This document shows, piece by piece, positions 1 to 9,743 of a stretch of DNA of 64,000 nucleotides. This DNA is from DATFVJ01 sp963826515. Its GTDB lineage: Bacteria > Actinomycetota > Actinomycetes > Streptosporangiales > Streptosporangiaceae. The position numbers and the translations under genes are program-made. The notes beneath the pieces are model-generated. The model saw only the letters and a list, made by a program, of their open reading frames with translations, had not been told where the DNA came from and searched no databases. The stretch spans positions 558,001-622,000 of the forward strand of contig CAWGXI010000010.1 of the NCBI GenBank assembly GCA_963826515.1. The letters are read 5' to 3'. Positions within the stretch are counted from its first letter, which is position 1. The number at the start of each line of letters is the position of its first letter.

Positions 1-1407
1 CCGGCCCGCCAGCCCGTGCAGGTAGGCCGCTGCAGCCGCAGCGTGCGGCAATTCCAGGCCCTGCGCGATCAGCGCGCCGGCCAGCCCGGAAAGGACATCG
101 CCCGTGCCCGCAGTCGCCAGCCACCCGGTCTGCATGGTATTCACCCAGGCCGGCGCGCCCCGCCCAGCGATCACCGTCGTCGAGCCCTTCAACAGCACCG
201 TGGCGCCAAGTTCAGCCGCACCCCGCCTGGCGTGCTCCAGGCGCCGCGCCTCCACATCCTCCCTGCTGACACGCAGCAACCGCGCCAGCTCCCCTGCGTG
301 CGGCGTGAGCAAAGTTGGCGCGGCGCGGCGCAAAGGGAGCGGTCCTGCCGCGAGCAGGGTGAGACCGTCGGCGTCCACGAGGACAGGTACATCCGTGTCC
401 AGTACCGCGGCGAGGAGCCGGCCCGCGTCGTCGCTTGTGCCCATGCCGGGCCCCGCAACCCAGGCCTGAACGCGGCCTACCTCGCTGATCACCGCCGCGG
501 CGCGGGCGACATCAGCCGGCGGCCGCGCAACGGTTATCACGGCCTCCGGCCAGCGCTCGCGGACCAAGCCAGCGACGCCAGGCGACGACGCCAGGTAACG
601 CACCATCCCGGCGCCGCCGTGCACCGCGCCACCAACCGAGAGCACCGCGGCCCCGGTGAAGCGGTCGCTGCCTGCGTGAACACCGAGGACGCCGCGCCGA
701 TACTTGTCCGCCCCGGCCGACGGGCGCGGCAGCATCTCGGCGACATCCCCGGACTGCAGCGCGACCACGTCAGGTTCTGCAAGATCACGCCCGAGGCCGA
801 TGTCGACAAGTTCGGTCACGCCAGCGTGCGATGCGCCAGGATCGATCAGCAGCCCAGGCTTGTAGGTGCCGAATGTCACGGTGACGTCGGCCCGGACCGC
901 CGTGCCGTCAACGGCGCCGGTATCCGCATCGATCCCGCTGGGCAGGTCGACCGCTACGACCATGCCGCCGGCGCCCGCCGCGCGTTCCGCGAAAGATGAC
1001 TGCGGTTCGCGTAGCCCGCCTCGGCCACCGATGCCGAGCATACCGTCGATGATCAGATCCGCATCGTCGATGAGCCGCGGTGCGGCTTCGTCGCCGGGCT
1101 GCACCAGCCGCCCGCCCGCACCGCGCAAAGCGGCGGCGCCGCCCGGGTGGACCCGCGACCCGGCGAGCACGGCATGCGTGCGTGCGCCACGGCGCGTGAG
1201 CCGTTCTGCGGCATAAAGGGCATCACCGCCGTTGTCGCCGCTACCGGCCAGCACCACCACCCGCGCCCCGTATACCCGGCCAAGCAAGCGCGCGCAGGTC
1301 GCGGCGAGCCCCGCGGCCGCCCGCTGCATGAGCGCTCCGTCGGGCAGGCGCGCCATCAGCGCCTGTTCGGCCGCGCGGACCTTCGCGACCTCGTGTGCAT
1401 GCCTCAC
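1..1407 (-). CDS. nnrE/nnrD: Bifunctional NAD(P)H-hydrate epimerase / ADP-dependent NAD(P)H-hydrate dehydratase, 3' end cut by window edge
   Basis: Repairs hydrated NAD(P)H: the N-terminal YjeF_N half epimerises NAD(P)HX and the C-terminal ribokinase-like half dehydrates it using ADP. The reading frame is open from a GTG at 1407 to the window edge (469 codons visible). The N-terminal half has the GSGDNGGDALYAAERL nucleotide-binding motif and an LIIDGMLGIGGRG segment. The C-terminal half has GPGMGTSDD, LTPHAGELARLL and a terminal GTGDVLSGLAGAL motif, so probably only a few tens of residues lie outside the window. The start is supported by GGAGG seven bases upstream. In many actinobacteria acpS lies between glmM and this gene; the 279-base gap to glmM here shows no acpS-like reading frame. 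Confidence 0.93.
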   Translation of the reverse strand, partial: MRHAHEVAKVRAAEQALMARLPDGALMQRAAAGLAATCARLLGRVYGARVVVLAGSGDNGGDALYAAERLTRRGARTHAVLAGSRVHPGGAAALRGAGGRLVQPGDEAAPRLIDDADLIIDGMLGIGGRGGLREPQSSFAERAAGAGGMVVAVDLPSGIDADTGAVDGTAVRADVTVTFGTYKPGLLIDPGASHAGVTELVDIGLGRDLAEPDVVALQSGDVAEMLPRPSAGADKYRRGVLGVHAGSDRFTGAAVLSVGGAVHGGAGMVRYLASSPGVAGLVRERWPEAVITVARPPADVARAAAVISEVGRVQAWVAGPGMGTSDDAGRLLAAVLDTDVPVLVDADGLTLLAAGPLPLRRAAPTLLTPHAGELARLLRVSREDVEARRLEHARRGAAELGATVLLKGSTTVIAGRGAPAWVNTMQTGWLATAGTGDVLSGLAGALIAQGLELPHAAAAAAYLHGLAGR

Positions 1408-1686
1408 GCTCGCGCCTCCATCCTCGCCCCCGCGCACCGGTCGTGCCGCAGGTCCGGACGCTCGGGTAGCAGCCTGTGTGGCTGGCACCGGCGGCCGCGG
1501 CCCACGCCGCGCCGTCCGCGTTCGCTGTCGGTGAACAGATGTGCCTCGCGCCCGGGGCGCCGGGCAGTACCGCATTAACCGGCCCTGCAGCCACACGCGC
1601 CAGGCCGGCGCCAGCGATCACATTCCCAGCCTGTCACGGTCACACACGAGTGCCGGCCGCAGGCTGCCCGTTCCCGCCCGCAGCCG

Positions 1687-3087
1687 TCAACCGAGATGGG
1701 TGCGGACGGCTTCGGCGAGCCGCGCCGCGACCCGCTGGGCTTGCTCCTGATCGGCCGCCTCCACCATCACGCGGACCGCCGGTTCGGTGCCGCTCGGGCG
1801 GATGAGAACCCTCCCGCTATCACCGAGTTCCGCCTCGGCATTGGCCACAGCCGCGGCGAGCCCAGGCGCCGAATCCACCAGGGACTTGTCCACGCCTGGA
1901 ACGTTGACGAGGACCTGTGGGAACCTGTGCATGACCTTAGCGAGCTCGCCCAGAGCCAGCCCGCGCCTGGCCATCGCTGCTAGCAGGTGGAGCGCGGTCA
2001 GCACGCCATCACCCGTGGTCGCGTACTCAAGCATGATGATGTGCCCCGATTGCTCACCGCCGAGCACATAGCCGCCAGCCTTCATCGCCTCCAGGACGTA
2101 CCGGTCGCCCACCGCGGTCTCCACCACGTGGATTCCCGCGTCCTCCATGGCGCGGCGGAAGCCCAGGTTCGACATCACCGTCGCGACCACCGTGTCACCG
2201 GCCAGTCCCTGCGCTTCCCTGATTTCGAGCGCCAGGATCGCCAGGATCTGGTCGCCATCGACTACCTGCCCGTCGGCGGTGACAGCCAGGCACCTGTCGG
2301 CGTCGCCGTCGTGTGCGATGCCAGCGTCGGCTCCGTTCGCGGCGACGGCGGCGATGAGCGCGTCCAGGTGCGTGGATCCACAGCCGTCGTTGATGTTCAT
2401 GCCGTCGGGCTGTGCACCGATCACGATGACGTCTGCGCCGACCCGGCGCAGCGCCGCTGGTGCGGCATCATGCGCGGCTCCGTGCGCGCAGTCCACCACG
2501 ATCTTCAATCCCGCCAGTGGGCCGTTGTCCGCCGCTGTCCCGGGCCCGGCGGCCCCGCTGTTCTGCAGGGACGAGACCAAGTGCTCGAGGTAGCGGTCAC
2601 GCGCGTCCGGCATGTCCGTGATCCGGCCGAACCCGGCCTCGGGCGGCGCGGCGGGCACCGGGTCGCCGAGTCGCCGCTCGATCGCATCCTCGACTGGGTC
2701 TGGCAGCTTGAACCCGCCCCGCGAGAAGAACTTGATTCCGTTGTCCGGTGCTGGATTGTGGCTCGCCGACAGCATCACGCCGAAATCCGCACCAAGCGCG
2801 CCGGTCAGGTATGCGACGGCGGGGGTAGGTGTTACGCCCAGCCGCAGCACGTCTGCGCCGGAGCCAGCCAGGCCCGCGACGACAGCGGCTTCAAGGAACT
2901 CTCCCGAGGCGCGCGGATCGCGGCCGACCACCGCGGCGGGGCGCCGCCCCGCTCGAACTGCGGCGTCGAACTCACCGCTGTCGCCGAGCACCGAAACTGC
3001 GGCCGAGGCGAGGTCCATGGCCAGCCGGGCCGTAAGATCACGGCCTGCGACTCCACGGACACCATCAGTACCGAATAGACGGCCCAT
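1687..3087 (-). CDS. glmM: Phosphoglucosamine mutase
   Basis: Interconverts glucosamine-6-phosphate and glucosamine-1-phosphate on the way to UDP-GlcNAc and peptidoglycan. The 466-residue product starts MGRLFGTDGVRG. It carries the phosphoserine loop (MLSASHNPAPDNG), the Mg-binding DGDADR loop, the sugar-binding GGEQSGH segment and the C-terminal phosphate-binding RPSGTEPAVRVM. The frame stays open 12 codons further upstream, but this ATG fits the family N-terminus and has GGAGCG about nine bases before it. It lies downstream of rplM-rpsI on the same strand, a common actinobacterial order. Confidence 0.97.
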   Translation of the reverse strand: MGRLFGTDGVRGVAGRDLTARLAMDLASAAVSVLGDSGEFDAAVRAGRRPAAVVGRDPRASGEFLEAAVVAGLAGSGADVLRLGVTPTPAVAYLTGALGADFGVMLSASHNPAPDNGIKFFSRGGFKLPDPVEDAIERRLGDPVPAAPPEAGFGRITDMPDARDRYLEHLVSSLQNSGAAGPGTAADNGPLAGLKIVVDCAHGAAHDAAPAALRRVGADVIVIGAQPDGMNINDGCGSTHLDALIAAVAANGADAGIAHDGDADRCLAVTADGQVVDGDQILAILALEIREAQGLAGDTVVATVMSNLGFRRAMEDAGIHVVETAVGDRYVLEAMKAGGYVLGGEQSGHIIMLEYATTGDGVLTALHLLAAMARRGLALGELAKVMHRFPQVLVNVPGVDKSLVDSAPGLAAAVANAEAELGDSGRVLIRPSGTEPAVRVMVEAADQEQAQRVAARLAEAVRTHLG

Positions 3088-3134
3088 AGGATTTCGCTCC
3101 AGGGGATCCTGGCGCTTTGCCAACGCCCGCCAAA

Positions 3135-3701
3135 TTAGCGCTTGGAGTACTGTGGCGCCTTACGCGCCTTCTTCAGGCCGTACTTCTTGCGCTCCTTGAC
3201 CCGGGCATCACGGGTCAGGAAGCCGGCCTTCTTCAGCGCAGGACGATTCTCCGGGTCAATTTCGGTCAGGGCGCGCGCGATACCGAGGCGCAAGGCGCCC
3301 GCCTGCCCTGTGACGCCGCCACCAGAAATACGCGCGATTACGTCGAACTGGCTCTCCGCGCCAAGCGTGACGAACGGCTCGTTGATGAGCTGCTGATGGA
3401 CCTTGTTGGGGAAGTACTCGGCAAGCGCACGCCCGTTGATCTTCCACTGTCCCGAACCCGGCATGACGCGGACCCGCGCGATCGCCTCCTTGCGGCGGCC
3501 AGTGGCCCCGCCGTGCCCGGTCAGCACGGGTCGTGCCACGGCACCCGCGGCTGGCGCCGGAGTCTCCGTGGTGTAGTCCGACCCGAACCCCGCTGCGTGG
3601 TCGGCGTCGCCGGGAACGCCGCCAGGGGCGTCCGCGGTGAAATCGTCGGTGGCCGCCTCGACGTCCTCAGTGGGTATCTCGGTACCTGTGGGCTCTGCCA
3701 C
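3135..3701 (-). CDS. rpsI: 30S ribosomal protein S9
   Basis: Small-subunit protein whose C-terminal tail contacts the P-site tRNA. The 188-residue product has the S9 core (GRRKEAIARVRVMPGSG, GQAGALRLGIARAL) and ends in the basic KKARKAPQYSKR tail. An acidic, Ala/Thr/Gly-rich extension of about 60 residues precedes the core, longer than usual; M. tuberculosis S9 is near 150 residues. It follows rplM by 56 bases and is presumably cotranscribed with it. Confidence 0.97.
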   Translation of the reverse strand: MAEPTGTEIPTEDVEAATDDFTADAPGGVPGDADHAAGFGSDYTTETPAPAAGAVARPVLTGHGGATGRRKEAIARVRVMPGSGQWKINGRALAEYFPNKVHQQLINEPFVTLGAESQFDVIARISGGGVTGQAGALRLGIARALTEIDPENRPALKKAGFLTRDARVKERKKYGLKKARKAPQYSKR

Positions 3702-3757
3702 GTTTTCTTCCTCGTGCTTCCTATGCGCGCCTTTTGGGCTATACGCCTGCTGAGGCG

Positions 3758-4201
3758 CTACTGGACGATCTGGGTGATCTCGTAAGGAACGGGCTGCTGC
3801 GCCTGGTGCGGGTGGTCAGGACCCGCATACACCTTCAGTTTGCGGTGCATCTTCCTTCCGAGCGAGTTCTTCGGCAGCATCCCCTTGACGGCCTTCTCGA
3901 CCACCTTCTCCGGATGCTTGGCAAGCAGGTCCTTGTAAGCGATCGAGTGAAGGCCACCGGGATACCCTGAATGCCGGTAGGCCCGCTTCTGCTCAAGCTT
4001 GTTGCCGCTGAGCGCGATCTTGTCCGCGTTAACCACGATGACGAAGTCACCGGTGTCCACATGCGGTGCGAAGATCGGCTTGTGCTTTCCTCTGAGCAGC
4101 GTCGCGACGTTACTGGCCAGCCGCCCGAGAACCACATCGGACGCGTCAACCACGTGCCACTGGGGCTGGATGTCGCCAGCCTTCGGGCTAAATGTGCGCA
4201 C
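3758..4201 (-). CDS. rplM: 50S ribosomal protein L13
   Basis: Early-assembling large-subunit protein. The 147 residues begin MRTFSPKAGDIQPQWHVVDA and contain the family segments KHKPIFAPHVDTGDFV, YRHSGYPGG and GMLPKNSLGRKMHRKLKVY. The length is normal. It is first in the rplM-rpsI-glmM run, so its promoter should lie in the spacer above 4201. Confidence 0.97.
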   Translation of the reverse strand: MRTFSPKAGDIQPQWHVVDASDVVLGRLASNVATLLRGKHKPIFAPHVDTGDFVIVVNADKIALSGNKLEQKRAYRHSGYPGGLHSIAYKDLLAKHPEKVVEKAVKGMLPKNSLGRKMHRKLKVYAGPDHPHQAQQPVPYEITQIVQ

Positions 4202-4514
4202 AGTCGTAAAGCCTTCGCTAGTTCCTGATCTTGGAATCCCAGCCCGGACGGGCTGCCGCGCGCCGCACGGGGTCCGCCGGCCGGATGGTCACACAGCGCC
4301 ACCTGCTGAGCGTGCGCCATTGGCACCGGTGCACACGGACGTCGTAGCAGACTACCGGGCGCTGTCGGTGCGGGTCAAAGCGAGGCGGTGATGGCAGCCC
4401 CCGGATAGCTTCTGCGGCCAACCTGAACACTTCTTGCCCGCGGCGCGTACGTCCTGACCTGGCAATGTCCGCTGGCGCCGGCATGGCAGAGGTACGGGAC
4501 GCTACGCTCCCCCT
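4202..4514. other. Divergent intergenic region between rplM and a plus-strand membrane protein gene
   Basis: A 313-base gap separating divergent genes, so it should hold promoters for both rplM-rpsI and the gene at 4515. I see no convincing -35/-10 pair, RNA gene or repeat. Long antisense reading frames crossing it look like high-GC shadows. Confidence 0.6.
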
Positions 4515-5957
4515 ATGACTCACCCGGGCGACGAGGATGCCCGCATACCCCAAAGCTGGCAGCGGGACCGCTCGGGGTACCAGTTGACCGGGAGGCCAGA
4601 GCACCGCGATCCAACACGCGGATTTCCGCCGGCGCATGATGCGCGCGACCCAGATTACCGGCCAAGTCAGGCTCACGGTTGGAACGGCATGCGCCCAGGC
4701 ACTGGGCCGGATCAGGACCGGCCGGTCGCAGGCACGGCCGGCCCGGACGTACTCGGCTCCGGGCGGCGCCGGCGCGGCGCGGAGAACGGTCACGTCGCGG
4801 CTAACGGTCACGGTGCACATGACGGTCACGGCGCGGACGAGCGTCACGGCGCGGACGACTATCACGATCCGGCTACCGAACGTTGGAGCAAGGACTGGGG
4901 TGGCGGCCCATGGGCGGCCGGCCGGACTGGCGGGGCGTGGACCAACCGCTCGGGCGACGGCCACGGCAACGCGGGTGCCGATGGTCTCAACGGGTCACGG
5001 ACGTGGACATATGGCGAGGACGACCCGAGAGGGATCGGGACGCTGCGCGGGCATGGTGATAGCCCGCCTGGCTCCACCCGCGATGGGGCCGATTCCGCCG
5101 TGCCGGCGGAGCCAGCAAGCCCGTGGGCCCGTTCTCGCAAGACCGCGACTGCCGCGGCCGCTGCTGCCGTGCCCTCGCCCTCGCCCTCGCACGAGCTAGG
5201 GGCGCGGCGAGTGCGGGCGCGGCAGCGTGGCGGGCGGTCCCGAGTCTTACTGGTTTTGACTGTCGCGGTCGTCGCGGCGGCCGCGCTCGCCGCGACAGCT
5301 GTCTACGCCTTCACAGGCAGGCCCAAGGCAGCCGCGGCGCGCACCGCCAGGCCCGCACAGACCGAGGCGTCGCTGCCCGCGCCTACCCCATCAGTAGATC
5401 TCGGCAAGTGGCAGTTCATCACGAGCCGTGCAGATGATCCCGTTGCCGTGACCCTCGCGGAACTGTATCCGGCGCAGGTGTCCGCCGGCCCAAGAGGCTA
5501 TCTCAGAACGGCGCAGCTTGCTACGCAGAGTTGCCGCGGCGCCGTCTTCGGCACGCGGCTCAAGGCAGCGGTGCGCAAGGGCTGCAGTCAGGCGCTGCGG
5601 GCGAGTTATCTGTCGGTGAACGGCAAGCGGATGGGCACAATCGGCGTACTGAACCTGGCGACCTCGGGTGCCGCGACGAAAGTCGGGAAGGTTGTCACGG
5701 CGCCTCGGCAGTTCATCCAGCCACTTCCCGGGCTCCATGGTGCGACAAAGAAGCTGGGCACGGGCACCGGCGTGGTCTGGGCTGTGGCCAAGGGACACTA
5801 CCTGATCTTGATGTGGGCCCAATACGCGAACCTGCACAGTCTTGCGACCGCTAGTGACCGCAAGATCCTCCTGCAACTCATTGATGATCTATACCAGAAA
5901 ACAGTCAACCAGAGCCTGACCCGGCGAATGGTGACAGGGAAACCCTTGACGCCCTGA
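4515..5957 (+). CDS. Single-pass membrane protein with disordered His/Gly/Asp-rich N-terminus and a two-cysteine extracytoplasmic domain
   Basis: Function unknown. The 480-residue product has an N-terminal disordered half (about residues 1-235) with short repeats such as NGHVAANGHGAHDGHGADE. A basic stretch (RARQRGGRSR) then leads into one membrane helix, about residues 243-265 (VLLVLTVAVVAAAALAATAV). The C-terminal domain of about 190 residues holds two cysteines, in ATQSCRGAVF and RKGCSQALRASY. Basic residues before the helix predict N-in/C-out topology. The C-terminal domain resembles that of the next gene, so the two are probably tandem paralogues. The locus sits where mycobacteria carry ESX-4, but no EccB/C/D or mycosin is visible. 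Confidence 0.8.
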   Translation: MTHPGDEDARIPQSWQRDRSGYQLTGRPEHRDPTRGFPPAHDARDPDYRPSQAHGWNGMRPGTGPDQDRPVAGTAGPDVLGSGRRRRGAENGHVAANGHGAHDGHGADERHGADDYHDPATERWSKDWGGGPWAAGRTGGAWTNRSGDGHGNAGADGLNGSRTWTYGEDDPRGIGTLRGHGDSPPGSTRDGADSAVPAEPASPWARSRKTATAAAAAAVPSPSPSHELGARRVRARQRGGRSRVLLVLTVAVVAAAALAATAVYAFTGRPKAAAARTARPAQTEASLPAPTPSVDLGKWQFITSRADDPVAVTLAELYPAQVSAGPRGYLRTAQLATQSCRGAVFGTRLKAAVRKGCSQALRASYLSVNGKRMGTIGVLNLATSGAATKVGKVVTAPRQFIQPLPGLHGATKKLGTGTGVVWAVAKGHYLILMWAQYANLHSLATASDRKILLQLIDDLYQKTVNQSLTRRMVTGKPLTP

Positions 5958-6034
5958 ACATCGAAGGCGCGGCCGCCAGTGACTGCGGCTCAACCCGGGA
6001 CCACCCGGCCGGCGCCCTAGGTACAGGAGAATCG

Positions 6035-9000
6035 ATGGATCCAGCGACGCCAGAGTGGCCGGATATGTCAGCAGACATAGCTGAGCCGTCCAAGGCCGAG
6101 ACCGTTGCACAAGCGGGACAAGAAGGCGAAGGCCGCCCCGCCGAGCAGCGGCGGCAACGTGCGCCGGGTGCCGCCGGATGGGATGAGGTCACCCGGCGGC
6201 CACCGGCTTCCGCCGCCGTCGGATCGGAGCCTGCGAGCACCAGGCGCGAGCCTGCGAGCACCCCGGCGGAGCCTGCGAGCACCAGGCGCGAGCCTGCGAG
6301 CACCCCGTCGGAGCCTGCGAGCACCCCGTCGGAGCCTGCCAGGCCCCTAGGCGCGGACGCCGCCGCAACGCCGAACGGGTGGCTGTGGCATTCGACCGCC
6401 GATCACCTGTGGAAACCGCCGTGGCTGCAAGGCAACGTTAACGGTGCCCAGACCGGGCCGACGCGCGAACAAGGCCGGGGTCGCGGCCGCCACAGCGCGA
6501 TCCCACCGGATGGGCAGGACGGGCAGGCCGCCGAGTGGCGGACTCCGGGCCTTCATGCGCTGCCAGCCGACGCGGTCCAAGGCAGCCCGCCTCCGCCGTC
6601 TGTGCCGCTCCCGCCCACGCGGCCGACACTGCCGCCCGCGCCACCGTCGTCGGCACCCCCGCCCGGAGGGCCACCTGGATCCTCAGCGGATCCTCCCCAT
6701 CCGCCGCGCCCCCATCCGCCGCGCCCCCATCCGCGGCATTCCCATCCGCCGCGCCCCCGTCCTCCGCCCGGCCGTCAGCTGGCCGGCCACATACTTCCCG
6801 GGCTGTGCCGCCCGATCCGCTCACGTGGCGACGCGATAGCTCCGCCACGCAGCCACCGCCCGCGCCACCGGTCGCGCCGACGCCAAATCAGGTGCCGCGT
6901 GCGGCGAACCCAGCGGGCCCGCCCCCGCCGATGGTGCCGCCAGCCATCCGTGCGGAGAAACTGCCACTCGAAGACTCGCTCGCCCCGCGACCACCGTCAG
7001 CCACGGGTGGCGGCGCGCCAGGCGCCGGACCGGAACTCCCGCCACCACCCGCGCCGTCCAGGCCGACGTCACCCACTCCGCCAGCACCTGCCAGTGACCC
7101 GAAGCCGGGCCTGGAGTTGGCGCAGCCGGAAGGCCGGGTCGGGAATGTTCAGGCCGAACCCGAGGGCTCGCAGAACGAGGCCATCGGCCCACCGGACTAC
7201 TTGTTCGGCCCGCCGCCAGGCGCCGAGGCGCCCGGGGCCGGCGCGCAACAAGCGGTTTCTGCCGTCAATGGGCAGGGTTTCTCGACACCAGTCCTCGACG
7301 CTCCGGCCTTCGATCCGCCAGGGTTCGAGCCGCCGACCTTCGAGGCGCCATCCTTCAGCCCCCCTGAGTTCGCGCCACCGAGTCTCGAACCACCGCGCTT
7401 CGCATCACCGGGCTTCGAACCACCGGGTCCCCAACCACCGGCTCTCCAACCACCGGGTCTCCAACCACCGGGTCTCGAAACAGCAGATCTCGAAACGGCA
7501 GGTCTCGAACTGCCAGGCCTCGAATCACATGTTCTCGACGCTGCCGGTTTCGGAGAACCGGGTCTGGGGGGGCCGGGTTTCGTAGCACCCGATTTCGGGC
7601 TTCCGCCCTCCGAGACCAACGACGATCATGGTGTCGGCGATGGGGCTGGCCACCCCGGCGCCAGCTCAGAAGGGTCCAGCCCGGAAGGGTCCAGCCCGGA
7701 AGGGTCCAGCCCGGCAAGCCCCGGTCGTGCCAGCTACGGCACCGGCCCCGCCAATTACGGCACCGGCCCCGCCAGCTACGGCCTTGCAAGCTCTGGCGAA
7801 CCTGCATGGGCCGCCGATCCTTCCACCGAACGTCTGGTCTGGGGCGCGTCAGCCGCCACGCCCGATGATCCGGGCTTGACTGCCGGGCCCCAGGAGCCAC
7901 TGGACGCGTCCGGATTCTCCGTCGGCCCACCCGCCCCAGATACGAGCCGGTTCGGTACCGACTCGCCTGCGGCGCCAGACTCGGTCGCGCACAACACGGG
8001 TCCGCAGCCAGGGGCCGACCCGCAATACCCACCCGCCGGGGCGGCTGCGGACGGTTTGGGACCGTGGGCTAATCCAGGCCCACATCCGGGCCCCGGCCAC
8101 CATGCCGATCCTGGCCACTACCCCGGCCCGCCCCATTACCCCGGTCCAGGCCACTATCCGGGCCCAGGTGGCCAATACCCCGGTCCTTACCAAGGTTCAG
8201 GCCCGTTCCCCGGTGCACGCCAGTCCGCCCGTCCAGCTCAGTCCCCGGGTCCAGCTCAGTCCCCCGGTCCGGGCCCGTCCCCCGATCCGGGCCCGTCCCC
8301 CGATCCGGGGCCGTCCCCCGATCCGGGGCCGGACCCCGGTTCGGGCCCGTACCCCCACCCCGCCGGGAAGTACCCTGGTCTAGGCCAGCCGCCCGCTGCA
8401 GGGATGATGCCCAGGCCGGCGCCACCCGAAGGCGGGTCGCTGCCGCCCGCCACAGGGGCGGCGTTGCCAACATCGGCGGGGTCGGTGCATCCTCAGCCCG
8501 GGTCGCTCGCACCGATGACGGGCCCGACTCTTGCTGAAGTCCTGGATCAACGGCCCGCCGCCGCTGATCGCCAGAGCACTGGCCTGACGCCACCGCCGAC
8601 CGGCGGGCACCTTCGACACAGGAAGATGATCCTCATCATCGCCGCAGGAATAGCAGCAGTGGCGGTCGCCGTTGCCGCGGTTCTCGTGCTGCACTCACGC
8701 TCGGCGGCCAAGCCCGTCGCGCAGCCGAAGCGATCCAGTCCGACGAGCGCGACGCGCAAGGCAGCGCCGCCGGTGACATTCGGCAGCAAGATCGACAACG
8801 TCAAGACCGACCCCAAACCGATCACGAGGGCCGAGATCTTCCCGAACAGCATGGTCTCGATTGATGGCCGCCAATTCGTCCGCGTCGCGGCCGCCGTCAG
8901 TCACGACTGCGCCCTGAGTGCACGCGGCTCGTTTGCCCGGGCGTTGACAGCCGGCAGATGTGAACGGGTCGTCCGGGCGACATATGTCGACACCTCGAAG

Positions 9001-9321
9001 CGTTTCGCGATCACCGCTGGCGTCGCCGCGTTGCCAACCAAGACGCTCGCCATGCGCGCCAATCGGGCCAAGAGGCTGAGCCGGAACGTGTGGTTCGCCG
9101 GGCTGGATGGCAAGCCAGGCAGCGGGGCGCAGTTGATCTCCCAATCCGGGGGTTACGCCTATGGCGTGGTCGACGGCCGGTACATCATCTTCGCCTACGC
9201 GACGTACAGCGACGGGCGCACGCCCACAGGAAAGGCCCCGCTCGACCACGTGGTGGAGTCGCTGAGCCGTTCGTTCGCCATGCTCACCGAGCAACCGATC
9301 ACGGCACGCGCCCAGGGTTAA
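6035..9321 (+). CDS. Large Pro-rich single-pass membrane protein, apparently frameshifted; paralogue of the gene at 4515
   Basis: Function unknown. Two overlapping frames together look like one protein of about 1,095 residues. The first frame starts at 6035 (MDPATPEWPDMSADIAE) and carries six EPAST-type heptads. The second, open from a GTG at 6535 to 9321 (928 residues), carries the rest. Moving between them needs a -1 shift, somewhere around 6550-6690 in a Pro/Ala-rich repeat. The second frame has pentad-like repeats (GFEPPTFEAPSF, LQPPGLQPPGLE), SSPEG, HYPGPG and PGPSPD runs. One membrane helix follows at about 8625-8690, after RHRK, and then a two-cysteine domain (SHDCALSARGSF, AGRCERVVRATY) like that of the upstream gene. 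A separate gene starting at 6535 is possible, but I see no good ribosome-binding site there. Confidence 0.7.
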
Positions 9322-9692
9322 TTCGCGCGCCAAGAAACCAACGATCACGACCGACGCTGGGCCCTAGTCCTAGTGAATCCTCGCCGGACATCGAACGAGC
9401 TTGATCGTTGGCCCGTGGGTGACCTGGGCCACCGGCGGGGCGGGTCGCGGCGACGGGCCGTGATGTGCCATCGCGGGTCGCATACGACCAGCAATGGCCC
9501 ATCCACGGTCACCGGCGGCACCTGGGGCCCCTGGCCGGGGCCGATCTCGGAGCCGGGCGGCGGGCGGCGGACGGCGAGCGACCATCTGGTAGCCGGGTTG
9601 CGGGGTGGTAGCAGGCTTGCAGCCGAAGATCCAGAGCTATGCGATGGGCACAGCCGTCATGGTATTCGCCGTGATCATGAACCGGCGGTCTG
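9322..9692. other. Convergent intergenic region
   Basis: A 371-base gap between the 3' ends of the plus-strand membrane protein gene and truA. It should contain terminators for both. I see GC-rich self-complementary stretches (GGGGCCCC near 9527) but no classical hairpin plus T-run. The tandem repeat listed next begins at its right edge. Confidence 0.5.
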
Positions 9693-9743
9693 CTACTCGA
9701 ATGAAACCGGCGGTCTGCTACTCGAATGAAGCCGGCGGTCTGC
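9681..9743. repeat. 25-bp tandem repeat over the 3' end of truA
   Basis: Two perfect adjacent 25-base units at 9681-9705 and 9706-9730, each starting ACCGGCGGTCTGCTACTCGA and ending ATGAA. A 13-base partial third unit follows at 9731-9743. The truA stop codon (9693-9695) lies inside the first unit, so the repeat encodes the last residues of TruA. Confidence 0.97.

Noticed and set aside
1241..1621. Possible acpS between nnrE and glmM (frame starting MIAGAGLARVAAG)
   Set aside because: The first few residues loosely recall holo-ACP synthase, but no catalytic motif follows and the rest is an antisense shadow of nnrE.
4218..4964. 248-codon minus-strand frame between rplM and the first membrane protein gene
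   Set aside because: Mostly antisense to the gene at 4515. Its repeats (VRAVTLVRAVTVMCTVTV) are the reverse reading of that gene's NGHGAHDGHG tract.
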